Origin: Candidatus Methanoperedens sp.
GTDB taxonomy: Archaea > Halobacteriota > Methanosarcinia > Methanosarcinales > Methanoperedenaceae
Direction of reading: 5' to 3'
Assembly: GCA_027460525.1 (NCBI GenBank)
Contig: JAPZAS010000004.1
Span: 1-64,000 of the forward strand
DNA: 64,000 nucleotides
The notes beneath the pieces were generated by a model that worked only from the letters and a program-made list of their open reading frames with translations, was not told the DNA's origin and made no database searches. Shown one piece after another: positions 9,260-18,405 of the stretch. A program made the position numbers and the translations under genes. Each line of letters begins with the position of its first letter. Within the stretch, counting starts at the first letter, position 1.

Positions 9260-9760
9260 ATGGAATTGGTAAATGCAGTTGTAGGGATCATACAATTAGT
9301 TATTGCCATTATACTTGCAGTCGTTGCATTGTATATTGGGTTTTCAGTGCTGGGAAAAATAACTAAAGGAATAGATGAAGAAAAAGAGATAGCTAAGGGT
9401 AATGTTGCGGTAGGTATTCTTGTCGCATCAGTATTTATCGCCATAGGTATCGTGGTGCAGTCAGGTGTTTCAGGCATCTCGATAGGGATATCCCAAGCCA
9501 TGAAAGCCGGCATAATGTCAGGCACTGGAATCGCGATAATTGTTGTTAGCATTGTCCAGTTGATACTGGGAATAGTGCTTGCAATAGTTGCAATATATCT
9601 TGCATTGAATATCCTGGACAAATTGACCAAGGGAATTGAGGAATTTGAGGAACTCAAGAAGGGAAACGTCGCGGTTGCGCTTGAGATGGCCGGTGTAATA
9701 ATCACTGTTGCAATCATCATTCAGTCAGGCGTATTGGGAATAACTGCAGCATTGATCTGA
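9260..9760 (+). CDS. DUF350 membrane protein with internal duplication
   Basis: A 166-residue integral membrane protein made of two similar halves. Each has a long hydrophobic helix, then a KITKGID or KLTKGIE motif, a charged EEKEIAKGN or FEELKKGN turn, and NVAV starting the next helix. This is the DUF350 pattern, with four transmembrane helices in two repeats. The function of DUF350 proteins is unknown. The gene stands alone, with the RBS hairpin in front and a T-rich terminator behind. Confidence 0.78.
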   Translation: MELVNAVVGIIQLVIAIILAVVALYIGFSVLGKITKGIDEEKEIAKGNVAVGILVASVFIAIGIVVQSGVSGISIGISQAMKAGIMSGTGIAIIVVSIVQLILGIVLAIVAIYLALNILDKLTKGIEEFEELKKGNVAVALEMAGVIITVAIIIQSGVLGITAALI

Positions 9761-9765
9761 TCCTC

Positions 9766-9786
9766 AGTTTTCCTTTTTTATTTTTT
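9766..9786 (+). terminator. T-rich terminator
   Basis: Directly after the DUF350 stop codon the coding strand has two runs of six T separated by one A, a typical archaeal termination signal. No stem is needed. Confidence 0.5.
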
Positions 9787-9899
9787 GATTTCATTAGCTC
9801 TTGTTATTGTAATTTTTTTGAATACTGATTAGTTTCACCCTGCTTGCATCAGATATAATATCCTGAGATTCTCTCTTGGAATCAAGGAGTAATGAGATT

Positions 9900-10127
9900 A
9901 TGGAATTAACTATTGAAAGAATAGATATCGAAAGAAATTTTGAATATACGCAGAATATCAAGGAATGCCCTGAATTCGTAATGAGGGAAGCCGCTCTGGA
10001 TTATACCTGCGCTATGATGCTGCTTCGAAACATTGGAGAAAGGAAAGATACCACATCGCTTGAGAGAGAAGCCCTTTCTGCTGCTATTCGTCTTCTCAAG
10101 CGCAATATCGACAATAAACAACAATAA
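9900..10127 (+). CDS. Small acidic/basic helical protein, unknown (75 aa)
   Basis: A small soluble protein rich in charged residues and probably helical, with two Cys (in KECPEF and YTCAMM). I do not recognise the family. ATG 9900 is chosen because AGGAG (9885-9889) is ten bases upstream; a TTG at 9876 in the same frame would overlap that site. It is monocistronic and lies between the DUF350 terminator and the inverted-repeat promoter of the DUF2124 operon. Confidence 0.5.
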   Translation: MELTIERIDIERNFEYTQNIKECPEFVMREAALDYTCAMMLLRNIGERKDTTSLEREALSAAIRLLKRNIDNKQQ

Positions 10128-10143
10128 AAACTGTAATATTTTC

Positions 10144-10223
10144 AATCACAGGTATCTTTGAAATCAAAACCATCTTAAAAATAAAGTGTTATATCCCACC
10201 TTTAACAATCCATACCTGTGATT
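10144..10223 (+). promoter_or_regulatory. 12-bp inverted repeat flanking the TATA box of the DUF2124 operon
   Basis: AATCACAGGTAT (10144-10155) and its exact reverse complement ATACCTGTGATT (10212-10223) bracket a 56-base interval that contains a TATA-like GTTATATCC at about 10188-10196. The second arm sits at the expected transcription start and ends two bases before ATG 10226. This looks like two copies of a regulator site in opposite orientation. Confidence 0.55.
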
Positions 10224-10225
10224 TC

Positions 10226-10702
10226 ATGAAACCGATAGAAAAGACCGAAGGCATAGGCGGAATGCTCACCGCTTTCAGGAAGCTTGCGCGCGGCAGTAAA
10301 AAAATCACCTTTATCGGCTGCCCGGGCTGGTGCAACCCGTTTGCTGAACTTCTTGGCTATGTTTTGCGCGATGCCGGGAAGGAGATGGTCTTTATACCAA
10401 ATCTAAGGAAGGATATGGCGGCAAAGGTCGAAATGACCGGTTATGGGATGCAGCTTGGAGATAAAGCCGACCCAAGTTCGGATACAGTCGTGCTTCTCGG
10501 TGGTCTTGCGATGCCAAAAATGGAAGTGGATGTCAACGGATTGAATAGATTGATCGATGAGATTACGGATGGGCATCCTGAGAGGCAAGTATTTGGAGTC
10601 TGCGTCGGAGGGGTTTTCCAGAAAGCAGGCTGGGATAAATTGATTGATTTTGATTATCTTGTGGATGCGGACATGGAAGTTGTGACATACGGCTTTAAGT
10701 GA
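10226..10702 (+). CDS. DUF2124 family protein
   Basis: A 158-residue soluble protein matching the methanogen-associated DUF2124 family. It has a Rossmann-like alternation of hydrophobic strands (ITFIGCPGWCNPF, TVVLLGGLAMPK, FGVCVGGVF). The two cysteines in GCPGWCNP and the one in GVCVGG are candidates for metal or thiol chemistry; no function is established to my knowledge. It is followed four bases later by the CGGC-domain gene, so the two are an operon. Confidence 0.7.
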   Translation: MKPIEKTEGIGGMLTAFRKLARGSKKITFIGCPGWCNPFAELLGYVLRDAGKEMVFIPNLRKDMAAKVEMTGYGMQLGDKADPSSDTVVLLGGLAMPKMEVDVNGLNRLIDEITDGHPERQVFGVCVGGVFQKAGWDKLIDFDYLVDADMEVVTYGFK

Positions 10703-10706
10703 TACG

Positions 10707-11207
10707 ATGGAATGGGAACCCGAGGCAGCCCAAGAACTTGAGAGAATACCCGAGCATGGCCGCAAAATGGCGAAAATGGGTATCGAGGCGTCGGCAGAAA
10801 AGAATGGTAAGGACATCGTAACTTATGAGGATGTAAAGGAAGCTGCGCAGCGTTTCGGGGCTTTAATGGAAACGGACGAAAAGACTGCGAAGATTGCAGT
10901 TGTAAGATGCGATATCGTAAGCGAAGTCTGCCCGGGTGTGGCATGTTTTAAAGCATTCAATAAGAGAAAGGTGCATTTCAGCGGTTACGGCGAAGCTGAG
11001 ATTGTTGGTTTTTTCACCTGTGGAGGCTGCCCAGGGAGGCGGGTTCACAGGCTTGTGGACAGCCTCTTGAAGCACGGGGTGGATGTGGTTCATTTAAGTT
11101 CATGCATGCTCATGGAAAGTGGTTATCCTAAATGCCCTCACGCAGAGGAGATAAAACAGATGATCATCAAAAAAGGTGTGAAAGTCGTGGAAGGGACGCA
11201 TCATTGA
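10707..11207 (+). CDS. PCP_red-like helical domain fused to CGGC domain
   Basis: A 166-residue fusion. Residues 1-55 (EAAQELERIPEHGRKMAKMG and following) resemble the small helical domain at the C terminus of light-independent protochlorophyllide reductase subunits, often attached to Fe-S or redox proteins. Residues 58-166 form a CGGC domain: RCDIVSEVCPG, FFTCGGCPGRRV and SSCMLMESGYPKCPH carry clustered cysteines likely to bind metal or an Fe-S cluster. The ribosome binding site is AAGTGAT. Paired with DUF2124, it suggests a small redox or metal-handling module, but the function is unknown. Confidence 0.75.
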   Translation: MEWEPEAAQELERIPEHGRKMAKMGIEASAEKNGKDIVTYEDVKEAAQRFGALMETDEKTAKIAVVRCDIVSEVCPGVACFKAFNKRKVHFSGYGEAEIVGFFTCGGCPGRRVHRLVDSLLKHGVDVVHLSSCMLMESGYPKCPHAEEIKQMIIKKGVKVVEGTHH

Positions 11208-11279
11208 TAGGCAGGACATAACTTTTAAGTTCGTGAAAGACAGTTAGATTTCTGAAAGGGTAAGAAAGCTTTATTAATG

Positions 11280-11295
11280 TTCGTTAATATACGAA
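11280..11295 (+). promoter_or_regulatory. Palindromic operator candidate TTCGT-N6-ACGAA
   Basis: TTCGTTAATATACGAA is a perfect 5-bp inverted repeat with a six-base A/T spacer, 12 bases before ATG 11308 and just downstream of a TATA-like CTTTATTA at about 11269-11276. The position, over the transcription start, fits a repressor site. Confidence 0.45.
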
Positions 11296-11307
11296 TAAAG
11301 AGGAAAC

Positions 11308-11514
11308 ATGACAATAACCAAAGAAATGACAATAGAAGAGGTAGTCACCCAGTATCCTGAAACCATGATGGTGTTTATGAGGCACGGCTTGCACTGCGTC
11401 GGATGCCATGTATCGGCTTTTGAAAGCATCGAGGAAGGCGCAATGGCGCACGGGATTAATGTAGATGCGCTGGTCTTAGACCTGAATAAGGTTGCAGCGA
11501 TGAGAAAATCCTAA
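11308..11514 (+). CDS. DUF1858 domain protein
   Basis: A 68-residue single-domain protein: MTIEEVVTQYPETMMVFM, then GLHCVGCHVSAFESIEEGA. The CVGC pair in this context is the hallmark of DUF1858 (ScdA N-terminal-like) proteins, proposed to act in disulfide or Fe-S chemistry. GAGG precedes the ATG by a few bases. It overlaps the convergent carbamate kinase gene by four bases. Confidence 0.85.
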   Translation: MTITKEMTIEEVVTQYPETMMVFMRHGLHCVGCHVSAFESIEEGAMAHGINVDALVLDLNKVAAMRKS

Positions 11515-12437
11515 TCGCCAACAACTCTTGTGCCTGCCTTTCCTTCCAGCGCCGCAAGTGCCTTCTCAAGACTTGAAATAATCGCAACCTCTCCACCTGA
11601 TTTTATGAATCTGACTGCCGCAACTACCTTTGGCTCCATGCTCCCCTTCCCGAAATGCCCCTCTTTGATATATCTCTTTGCATCTTTAACTGTTATTTCA
11701 TCGAGGTCAAGCTGGTTCTCCTTTCCAAAATTCAGGGCTACCTTTTCAACGTCGGTCAGTATAAGAAAAGTCCCTGCTCCGATAGAGGATGCCATTAAGC
11801 TGCCCGTGATGTCTTTATCGATCACAGCCTCAACACCCAGAAGCGAACCCTGCTTTCGGATAACGGGAATCCCGCCTCCACCTGCCGCTATTACTATAAC
11901 GCCTTCCTGAACGAGCTTCTTGATGATCTCTACTTCCACGATCTCTTCTGGCTCGGGAGATGGAACAATCCGCCTGTAACCCTTTTTGTCCTGCATCATC
12001 GTTACCCCCTGCTCAATCATTTTCCTTGCACGGTATTGCGGATAATAAAGACCTATTGGCTTTGTCGGGTTCTTAAATGAGGGGCTTTCCTCATCCACTA
12101 TAACCTGAGTCAGTATTGTGGTGACGTGCCTCTTAATTTTCTTTTCTTTAAGCCTGTTATCCAGCGATTGCTGAAGCGAGTAACCGAGCATCCCCTGCGT
12201 CTCTGCCCCGCATACATCCAGGGGCTGGGGGTGAACGATACCGCATTCTTCCTGCATGGCAAGGATGTTCCCTATCTGGGGACCGTTGCCGTGTGTCAGG
12301 ACTACATCATAACCAAGGCTTATGGTTTGAACGATTTCCCTGCAGGTCTTATCTATCAATTCTTGCTGCTCTATCGGGCTTCCCCTGGTTGGATTCAATA
12401 TCGCGTTCCCGCCTATTGCTATCACTATTTTGTTCAT
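11511..12437 (-). CDS. arcC: Carbamate kinase
   Basis: Transfers phosphate between carbamoyl phosphate and ADP (or ATP and carbamate). Recognisable parts are MNKIVIAIGGNAI at the start, THGNGPQIGN, AAGGGGIPV, and DKDITGSLMA. Length is 308 residues with the amino-acid-kinase fold. I start at ATG 12437, where the family begins; an upstream in-frame TTG would add five residues. No arginine deiminase or catabolic ornithine transcarbamoylase gene is adjacent, so the metabolic direction is open. Confidence 0.93.
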   Translation of the reverse strand: MNKIVIAIGGNAILNPTRGSPIEQQELIDKTCREIVQTISLGYDVVLTHGNGPQIGNILAMQEECGIVHPQPLDVCGAETQGMLGYSLQQSLDNRLKEKKIKRHVTTILTQVIVDEESPSFKNPTKPIGLYYPQYRARKMIEQGVTMMQDKKGYRRIVPSPEPEEIVEVEIIKKLVQEGVIVIAAGGGGIPVIRKQGSLLGVEAVIDKDITGSLMASSIGAGTFLILTDVEKVALNFGKENQLDLDEITVKDAKRYIKEGHFGKGSMEPKVVAAVRFIKSGGEVAIISSLEKALAALEGKAGTRVVGD

Positions 12438-12473
12438 ATCTTGCTTAAACAACTATCGTGCTGTGCTTTATAG

Positions 12474-13790
12474 CTATAGCACAACACACGAATAATTGAG
12501 CTTTCTCTCTTTCACTTTCTCAATTACCCGCTCAGCCATCCCACCCGATGCGAAAATGGTCACATCAAAACCCCGCAAGGCAGCGAGTATGCCTGACTGG
12601 ATTACATCAAACTCGAAATCGCATCTGGTTCCCATCCTGTTCATCAATACCTTTGCAGATGTGCCCATAGCACCTATTTTTTGATGCTCATTTTTAGAAA
12701 GTATATCACGTACCCTGTCCAGATGCGCAGCCCTCGATCCCCCTTCAATTATTCCAGGAACCCTGATTATGGTGATATTACCGGCCAGTTGACGCAAGTC
12801 CCCTACCACGTCTTTTACAGCAATATCCTCGCCTTTTTTCCCGTCAAATAAGGCTTTTCCAGCTACGCCTTTTGAACTTTTGTTTGCAGCCAGCATGCCG
12901 TCCTTGATCTCAAGGCAGACCTCATCGCCCGCTTTTATATCGCACCCTGCTATTGCACACCTGATATTCATTACCTTCACATCAACAGATTCCATAAAAT
13001 CAAGAACAGTGAGCGGGACCTCTCCTTTTGATATGCCGCGCGCTTTGAATTCACGATACGTCTGGACAATGACAGGCTGCCTCAATCCAGCATCTGCAAT
13101 CAGTTTTTCATCTGCAAAAATATGTCTTGGGGCACCTGACCTGAAAACCTTTCCTTTATTGAGTATATACACGCGGTCAGCCCAGGATGCAGCGAGGTCA
13201 GAATCATGGGTTGATATGATGATTGTTTTCCCTTCATCGCCTAATTCATCCAGGATCTCCATGGTGTCCGTAATTCCGCCTGCATCCATGCCTGAAGTGG
13301 GTTCATCCAGCACAAGGACATCAGGCTCCATCGCAACAACACCTGCAATAGCCACTCTTTTTTTCTGTCCCCCGCTCAGGTTGGCAGGATTTCTTCCAGA
13401 AAGGCTTTCTATCTCATATTTGTGCAGCACCTTTGAAACCCTTTCTTTGGTTTCCTTTGTGTCCAGTCCGAGATTTTTGAGACCGAAAGCGATATCTTCA
13501 AAAACAGTAGGTGCAAATAACTGGCTGTCTGGCTCCTGGAAGATTAGCCCCACACGTTTCCTCACCTCATCTATATTGGTTTTGCTGATATTTTCACCGA
13601 ATATCAGTACCTCCCCGCATGTGGGTTTGATCAAGCCGTTGAAGTGATAGAACAACGTGGTTTTTCCGCTTCCGTTTGGTCCGAGCACGGCAATTTTTTC
13701 GTATTCCTTTGCTTCAAAATTTATGCCTGACAGGGCATTTGTCCCGTCGGCATACGTATATTCAAGTCCGATTGTTCTTATAGCGTTCAT
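12474..13790 (-). CDS. cbiO: Cobalt/nickel ECF transporter ATPase with C-terminal extension
   Basis: A 438-residue protein. Residues 1-265 are a complete ABC ATPase: Walker A GPNGSGKT, Q-loop FQEPDSQLF, signature NLSGGQKKR, Walker B VLVLDEPTSG and switch His in STHD. This energises uptake of Co2+ or Ni2+ with CbiM and CbiQ. The remaining ~170 residues are an extra domain not found in ordinary CbiO, with a glycine-rich IIRVPGIIEGGSRAAH stretch and a late FASGGMAERVIEKV motif; its role is unknown. ATG 13790 comes one base after the cbiQ stop. Confidence 0.9.
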   Translation of the reverse strand: MNAIRTIGLEYTYADGTNALSGINFEAKEYEKIAVLGPNGSGKTTLFYHFNGLIKPTCGEVLIFGENISKTNIDEVRKRVGLIFQEPDSQLFAPTVFEDIAFGLKNLGLDTKETKERVSKVLHKYEIESLSGRNPANLSGGQKKRVAIAGVVAMEPDVLVLDEPTSGMDAGGITDTMEILDELGDEGKTIIISTHDSDLAASWADRVYILNKGKVFRSGAPRHIFADEKLIADAGLRQPVIVQTYREFKARGISKGEVPLTVLDFMESVDVKVMNIRCAIAGCDIKAGDEVCLEIKDGMLAANKSSKGVAGKALFDGKKGEDIAVKDVVGDLRQLAGNITIIRVPGIIEGGSRAAHLDRVRDILSKNEHQKIGAMGTSAKVLMNRMGTRCDFEFDVIQSGILAALRGFDVTIFASGGMAERVIEKVKERKLNYSCVVL

Positions 13791-13791
13791 T

Positions 13792-14631
13792 CTACCACAC
13801 CAGCCTGTCAAGTCCAAGCAGTACGAAAATCCCAGAAGATAACATAATTCCCATAATCAAATCTCTTTTATTTAATGGTCGGGTCTCTATCGAATACCTC
13901 AAATCAGGCTTCCAGCCCCGCGAGAGCATGGCTCTGTAAACCTCTTCACTTCTTGCAAATGCGCGCGTGATGAGCGCCCCTGATATCGAGGCAATGTTGT
14001 GCATTTTCTTCGTGAACCCCGCATTCTTTGAAAAGCCGCACCGTGATTCCTGCGCCAGTTTCAGTTTTTTCCCCTCGCTTGAAAACGTCTTGATGTAGCG
14101 TGCCATGAACGAGGAAATCTCAAGCATGGTTTTTGGAACCCCAAAGTAGCGCATGCTTTCAAGCAGCTCGCTCTCGGAAGTTGTGATTACAAGGAGCAGC
14201 AGGATAGAGGCAGAAGCCAACACCCGCGAGAATATTAGAAAACCATACTCAACTCCCTCTGAATATACCGAAACGATCCCCACATTAATTGTATTTGCAC
14301 CATAGGTAAAACTCTGGAGCGCGAAAATAAATAAAGCTAAAACCAACGGAAAAAAAAGCTTTTTACTGTAATCCCTGATTACATCGAGTTTTGCCGCAAA
14401 AAGAATGCACAGTATTGATATGGCGATTGGAAAATACCAGTGTTTCATCAAGGTTGCGGCAGTAATCAGGAGGAACGATACAAGGATTTTAATTCTGGAA
14501 TCAACAATCTTGCCTCTGCATTCGGGTTGCTGTCTTCTTTTTCCAAGATATCTGCCTATAATCATAGAGATAAAAAAAGTCAGGGTGATTACGACTCCGT
14601 TCAAGGGGTCGCGGGTAAGCCATTCCAGCAT
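13792..14631 (-). CDS. cbiQ: ECF transporter transmembrane subunit CbiQ
   Basis: The 279-residue T-component of the cobalt/nickel transporter, with about six transmembrane helices. It keeps coupling-helix motifs with Ala-Arg-Gly-type signatures (ARSEEVYRAMLSRGW) that contact the ATPase. ATG 14631 overlaps the cbiM stop as TGATG, with GGAGG eight bases upstream; a start five codons earlier is less well placed. Confidence 0.92.
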   Translation of the reverse strand: MLEWLTRDPLNGVVITLTFFISMIIGRYLGKRRQQPECRGKIVDSRIKILVSFLLITAATLMKHWYFPIAISILCILFAAKLDVIRDYSKKLFFPLVLALFIFALQSFTYGANTINVGIVSVYSEGVEYGFLIFSRVLASASILLLLVITTSESELLESMRYFGVPKTMLEISSFMARYIKTFSSEGKKLKLAQESRCGFSKNAGFTKKMHNIASISGALITRAFARSEEVYRAMLSRGWKPDLRYSIETRPLNKRDLIMGIMLSSGIFVLLGLDRLVW

Positions 14632-15542
14632 CAGTTTTTCCTCCATGCGTTCCAGAAATATCCTGTAAAGAGACCTCCTGTTATACCCACAAGAGCAAAA
14701 CCCAATGGTTCACCAAAACGTGCCATCAATCTCACCCCTATTCCATCATGGGCTGCTGCAGGAGCGGCGAGCGCTTCTATAGTGCCGTCAGTCCCTGCCA
14801 TACTTCCCCCTCCTGAGTAACCGATGTAAGCGCCCGCTGCAATAACAGATGCGATTAATATCATTAACAATAGAGCTGTTTTTGTGAACCTGTCAAGAAA
14901 AACACCGGCTGGCGCAACCACTTCTGGTTTTGTCTCGGATATATATTTTATCACATATCCTGTGAATGCGAATTCAGCAAATGCAAGAGGCAGTTGTGTG
15001 GGGATAAAACCCAGGGAATACAATTTCCAGTAGTGCATCACATTTTCAGGGTTCAGGGAAAGCGCAAGCTCAAAAGCTGTCATGAGGTAAGTTAAGATGC
15101 TTCCCACAAATCCTGCCATTCCAGCGGAAAACCACAAAGGAGAGATATTTTTCAGCATCCTGTATACAAGATAGCCGCTAAATGCTCCCACAATTCCCAT
15201 AGAAAACGTGTTCGCGCCGATGGTGGTTAAACCGCCGTGACCTACGAATGCCTGGAAGAACAGGGCAATCGCGCTTATCACGACTGTAGCAAATGGTCCT
15301 ATGATAATTGCAGCCAGAGGAGTCCCGACTGGATGGGAGGATGAACCAGTCACAGGCACAGGGATGTGCCATACCGAGATAACAAAAACCACGGCGCCAA
15401 TCAGTGAAACCCTGGGAAGATACGATGGATTGTCCCTGATACGCGCATTGATTATCCGCAAACCGAGGGCGATAAATATTGCTGATATCAGATACCAGAA
15501 TAAAATCCACTGCGGCTCCAGAATCCCGTCTGAGATGTGCAT
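14631..15542 (-). CDS. cbiM: ECF transporter substrate subunit CbiM with fused CbiN-like tail
   Basis: The 303-residue metal-binding S-component. The N terminus MHISDGIL carries the invariant His2 that coordinates the metal once the start Met is in place. After six or so helices, residues ~225-303 add two more helices around a GTDGTIEALA loop, resembling a fused CbiN or PDGLE module, so no separate cbiN gene is needed. Co2+ versus Ni2+ cannot be decided. It is first in cbiMQO and lies behind a palindromic operator. Confidence 0.92.
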   Translation of the reverse strand: MHISDGILEPQWILFWYLISAIFIALGLRIINARIRDNPSYLPRVSLIGAVVFVISVWHIPVPVTGSSSHPVGTPLAAIIIGPFATVVISAIALFFQAFVGHGGLTTIGANTFSMGIVGAFSGYLVYRMLKNISPLWFSAGMAGFVGSILTYLMTAFELALSLNPENVMHYWKLYSLGFIPTQLPLAFAEFAFTGYVIKYISETKPEVVAPAGVFLDRFTKTALLLMILIASVIAAGAYIGYSGGGSMAGTDGTIEALAAPAAAHDGIGVRLMARFGEPLGFALVGITGGLFTGYFWNAWRKN

Positions 15543-15553
15543 TTATGCTCACC

Positions 15554-15573
15554 AAATCAATTAAACTTGATTT
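15554..15573 (-). promoter_or_regulatory. Operator candidate AAATCAA-N6-TTGATTT upstream of cbiM
   Basis: A perfect 7-bp inverted repeat with a six-base spacer lies 11 bases before the cbiM start. A TATA element (TATTTATATC on the minus strand, about 15588-15598) and a further ATCAAGT half-site lie just upstream. The placement over the transcription start fits a metal-responsive repressor site; it does not match the GTATGA-type NikR box. Confidence 0.5.
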
Positions 15574-15697
15574 CGCTAAAGTTTACTTGATATAAATAGG
15601 TGATGGTTGGGTTTTGTGTCACGGTATACCCCGCACAATGTAAGTGGCCTGTATATAACCTCAGCCTATCGATTATCTCCGGCAATATAATATTTCG

Positions 15698-15874
15698 TCA
15701 ACACTTCTCATCGCGCATCTTTCTTATCCGTAAAGCAAAATCAATGAGATCAATGCTCTGCTCAAGGGTTTCAGCACCTGAAAATTTCCTCGCCCGCAAA
15801 GCATCCCTTATAATTTCTTTTTCAGTGGTCTCCCTGACCTTTTTCCTGAATTCTTCCTTCTCTTTTTTGTTCAT
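15698..15874 (-). CDS. Small charged helical protein (58 aa), unknown
   Basis: A frame beginning at ATG 15874 encodes MNKKEKEEFRKKVRE, then a helical stretch ending RKMRDEKC before TGA at 15698. It is highly charged and predicted helical throughout. It lies 20 bases downstream of the stop of the 79-residue gene on the same strand, so both may be one transcript. I do not recognise the family. It resembles antitoxin-like small proteins in composition only, and no toxin gene is adjacent. Confidence 0.5.
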   Translation of the reverse strand: MNKKEKEEFRKKVRETTEKEIIRDALRARKFSGAETLEQSIDLIDFALRIRKMRDEKC

Positions 15875-15894
15875 AAATCCGAACCAAGACGCGC

Positions 15895-16134
15895 CTACTT
15901 CCTTTTCTTCCCCTCATGCATCTTCTTTATCTCGTCCTCTGCCGCCTGCATTTTGGGCTTATTCTCCTCGTAAATCTTCGAGACATTTTCCATAGCCCTC
16001 TCAAGCCTTTTTTTGAGAACAAGCAGTTCCTGCGTCGTGAGGTTGTAGTTAGGAGTATTCTCAATCCACAACTGCTCCACGTCAATCAGAGCGTTGATGG
16101 CAGCCTTTGTCCTGTTTACGGTGTTCTCATCCAT
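15895..16134 (-). CDS. Small coiled-coil protein (79 aa), unknown
   Basis: A soluble helical protein: MDENTVNRTKAAINALIDVE followed by a region of leucine and charged residues, ending in a lysine-rich tail (KKMHEGKKRK). Probably a helical hairpin. It lies 40 bases downstream of pyrI on the same strand and upstream of the 58-residue gene. No family or function recognised. Confidence 0.55.
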   Translation of the reverse strand: MDENTVNRTKAAINALIDVEQLWIENTPNYNLTTQELLVLKKRLERAMENVSKIYEENKPKMQAAEDEIKKMHEGKKRK

Positions 16135-16174
16135 GCGATGATATAGTCTTTTTTCTTAAATTAAGGTTTGCACC

Positions 16175-17589
<1,415 letters not shown>

Positions 17590-17597
17590 CTATATAC

Positions 17598-18404
17598 TCA
17601 AAGAATCGTACCCTCAAACACCCGCTCTGCTGGGCCTTCCATAAAAGCACCATCTTCTGTAAGGGTTATTCTCAATTCTCCACCCTTTGTATTCACCTTT
17701 ACTTTTTTTTCTGTTTTGCCAAGCCTGTGAGCCATTGCTGCGCATGCCACTGCACCTGTGCCGCAGCTCGGAGTTTCAGCTTCCACTCCGCGCTCGTATG
17801 TACGTACTGTAATCTCGTTGCTTGAGTTCACAACCACAAAATTCACGTTTGTACCTTTTGGAAAAACAGGGTCATAGCGAATCCTGGGCGCTATCGACAT
17901 CAAATCGGCATTAAAAGAGTCCACAAAAATTACAGCATGTGGAACTCCGGTATTTACCGCCGAGACTTTATTTCCATGGAGAGACACATCGAGAAATTCC
18001 CCGCTTCCTTTTGAAGGGATTTTTTCCCTTGTAAATTGTGGTTTTCCCATATCGACTTTCACCCATGTCCTGTCATCAATCCGGGAGCTGACCGATAAAG
18101 TGCCTGCAGGTGTTTCAACGCTGGCATTCTCTCTGACATACCCTTCATCCAGCGCATACTTCACAAGACAGCGTATGCCGTTGCCGCACATCTCAGCCTC
18201 AGTACCGTCCGGATTAAAAATCCGCATCCCGATATCAGCTTTATACGAGCTTCCAAGATACAGCACGCCGTCCGCCCCTATTCCGAAACGGCGGTCACAA
18301 TATTTTGATGCAAAAGCGGATTTTTCAGATATTGTCTCTCCTTTATATTCGTCTATGAGAATGAAATCATTCCCGTTGCCTTGGAGTTTGGTGAAATGGA
18401 TCAT
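17598..18404 (-). CDS. dapF: Diaminopimelate epimerase
   Basis: Converts LL- to meso-diaminopimelate on the way to lysine. The 268-residue protein shows the start FTKLQGNGNDFILID and both catalytic cysteine motifs, EMCGNGIRC and ETPSCGTGAVAC. It begins two bases before the stop of the upstream diadenylate cyclase-like gene, so they are an operon; the functional link is not obvious. Confidence 0.95.
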   Translation of the reverse strand: MIHFTKLQGNGNDFILIDEYKGETISEKSAFASKYCDRRFGIGADGVLYLGSSYKADIGMRIFNPDGTEAEMCGNGIRCLVKYALDEGYVRENASVETPAGTLSVSSRIDDRTWVKVDMGKPQFTREKIPSKGSGEFLDVSLHGNKVSAVNTGVPHAVIFVDSFNADLMSIAPRIRYDPVFPKGTNVNFVVVNSSNEITVRTYERGVEAETPSCGTGAVACAAMAHRLGKTEKKVKVNTKGGELRITLTEDGAFMEGPAERVFEGTIL

Positions 18405-18405
18405 A

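Noticed and set aside
12880-13647. Long open frame on the plus strand opposite cbiO
   Set aside because: It is the antisense shadow of a clear ABC ATPase; its product has no domain and no ribosome site.
15543-15700. Cobalamin riboswitch upstream of cbiM
   Set aside because: Neither the B12-box nor a long structured leader is visible; the cbiM start lies within ~50 bases of its TATA box.
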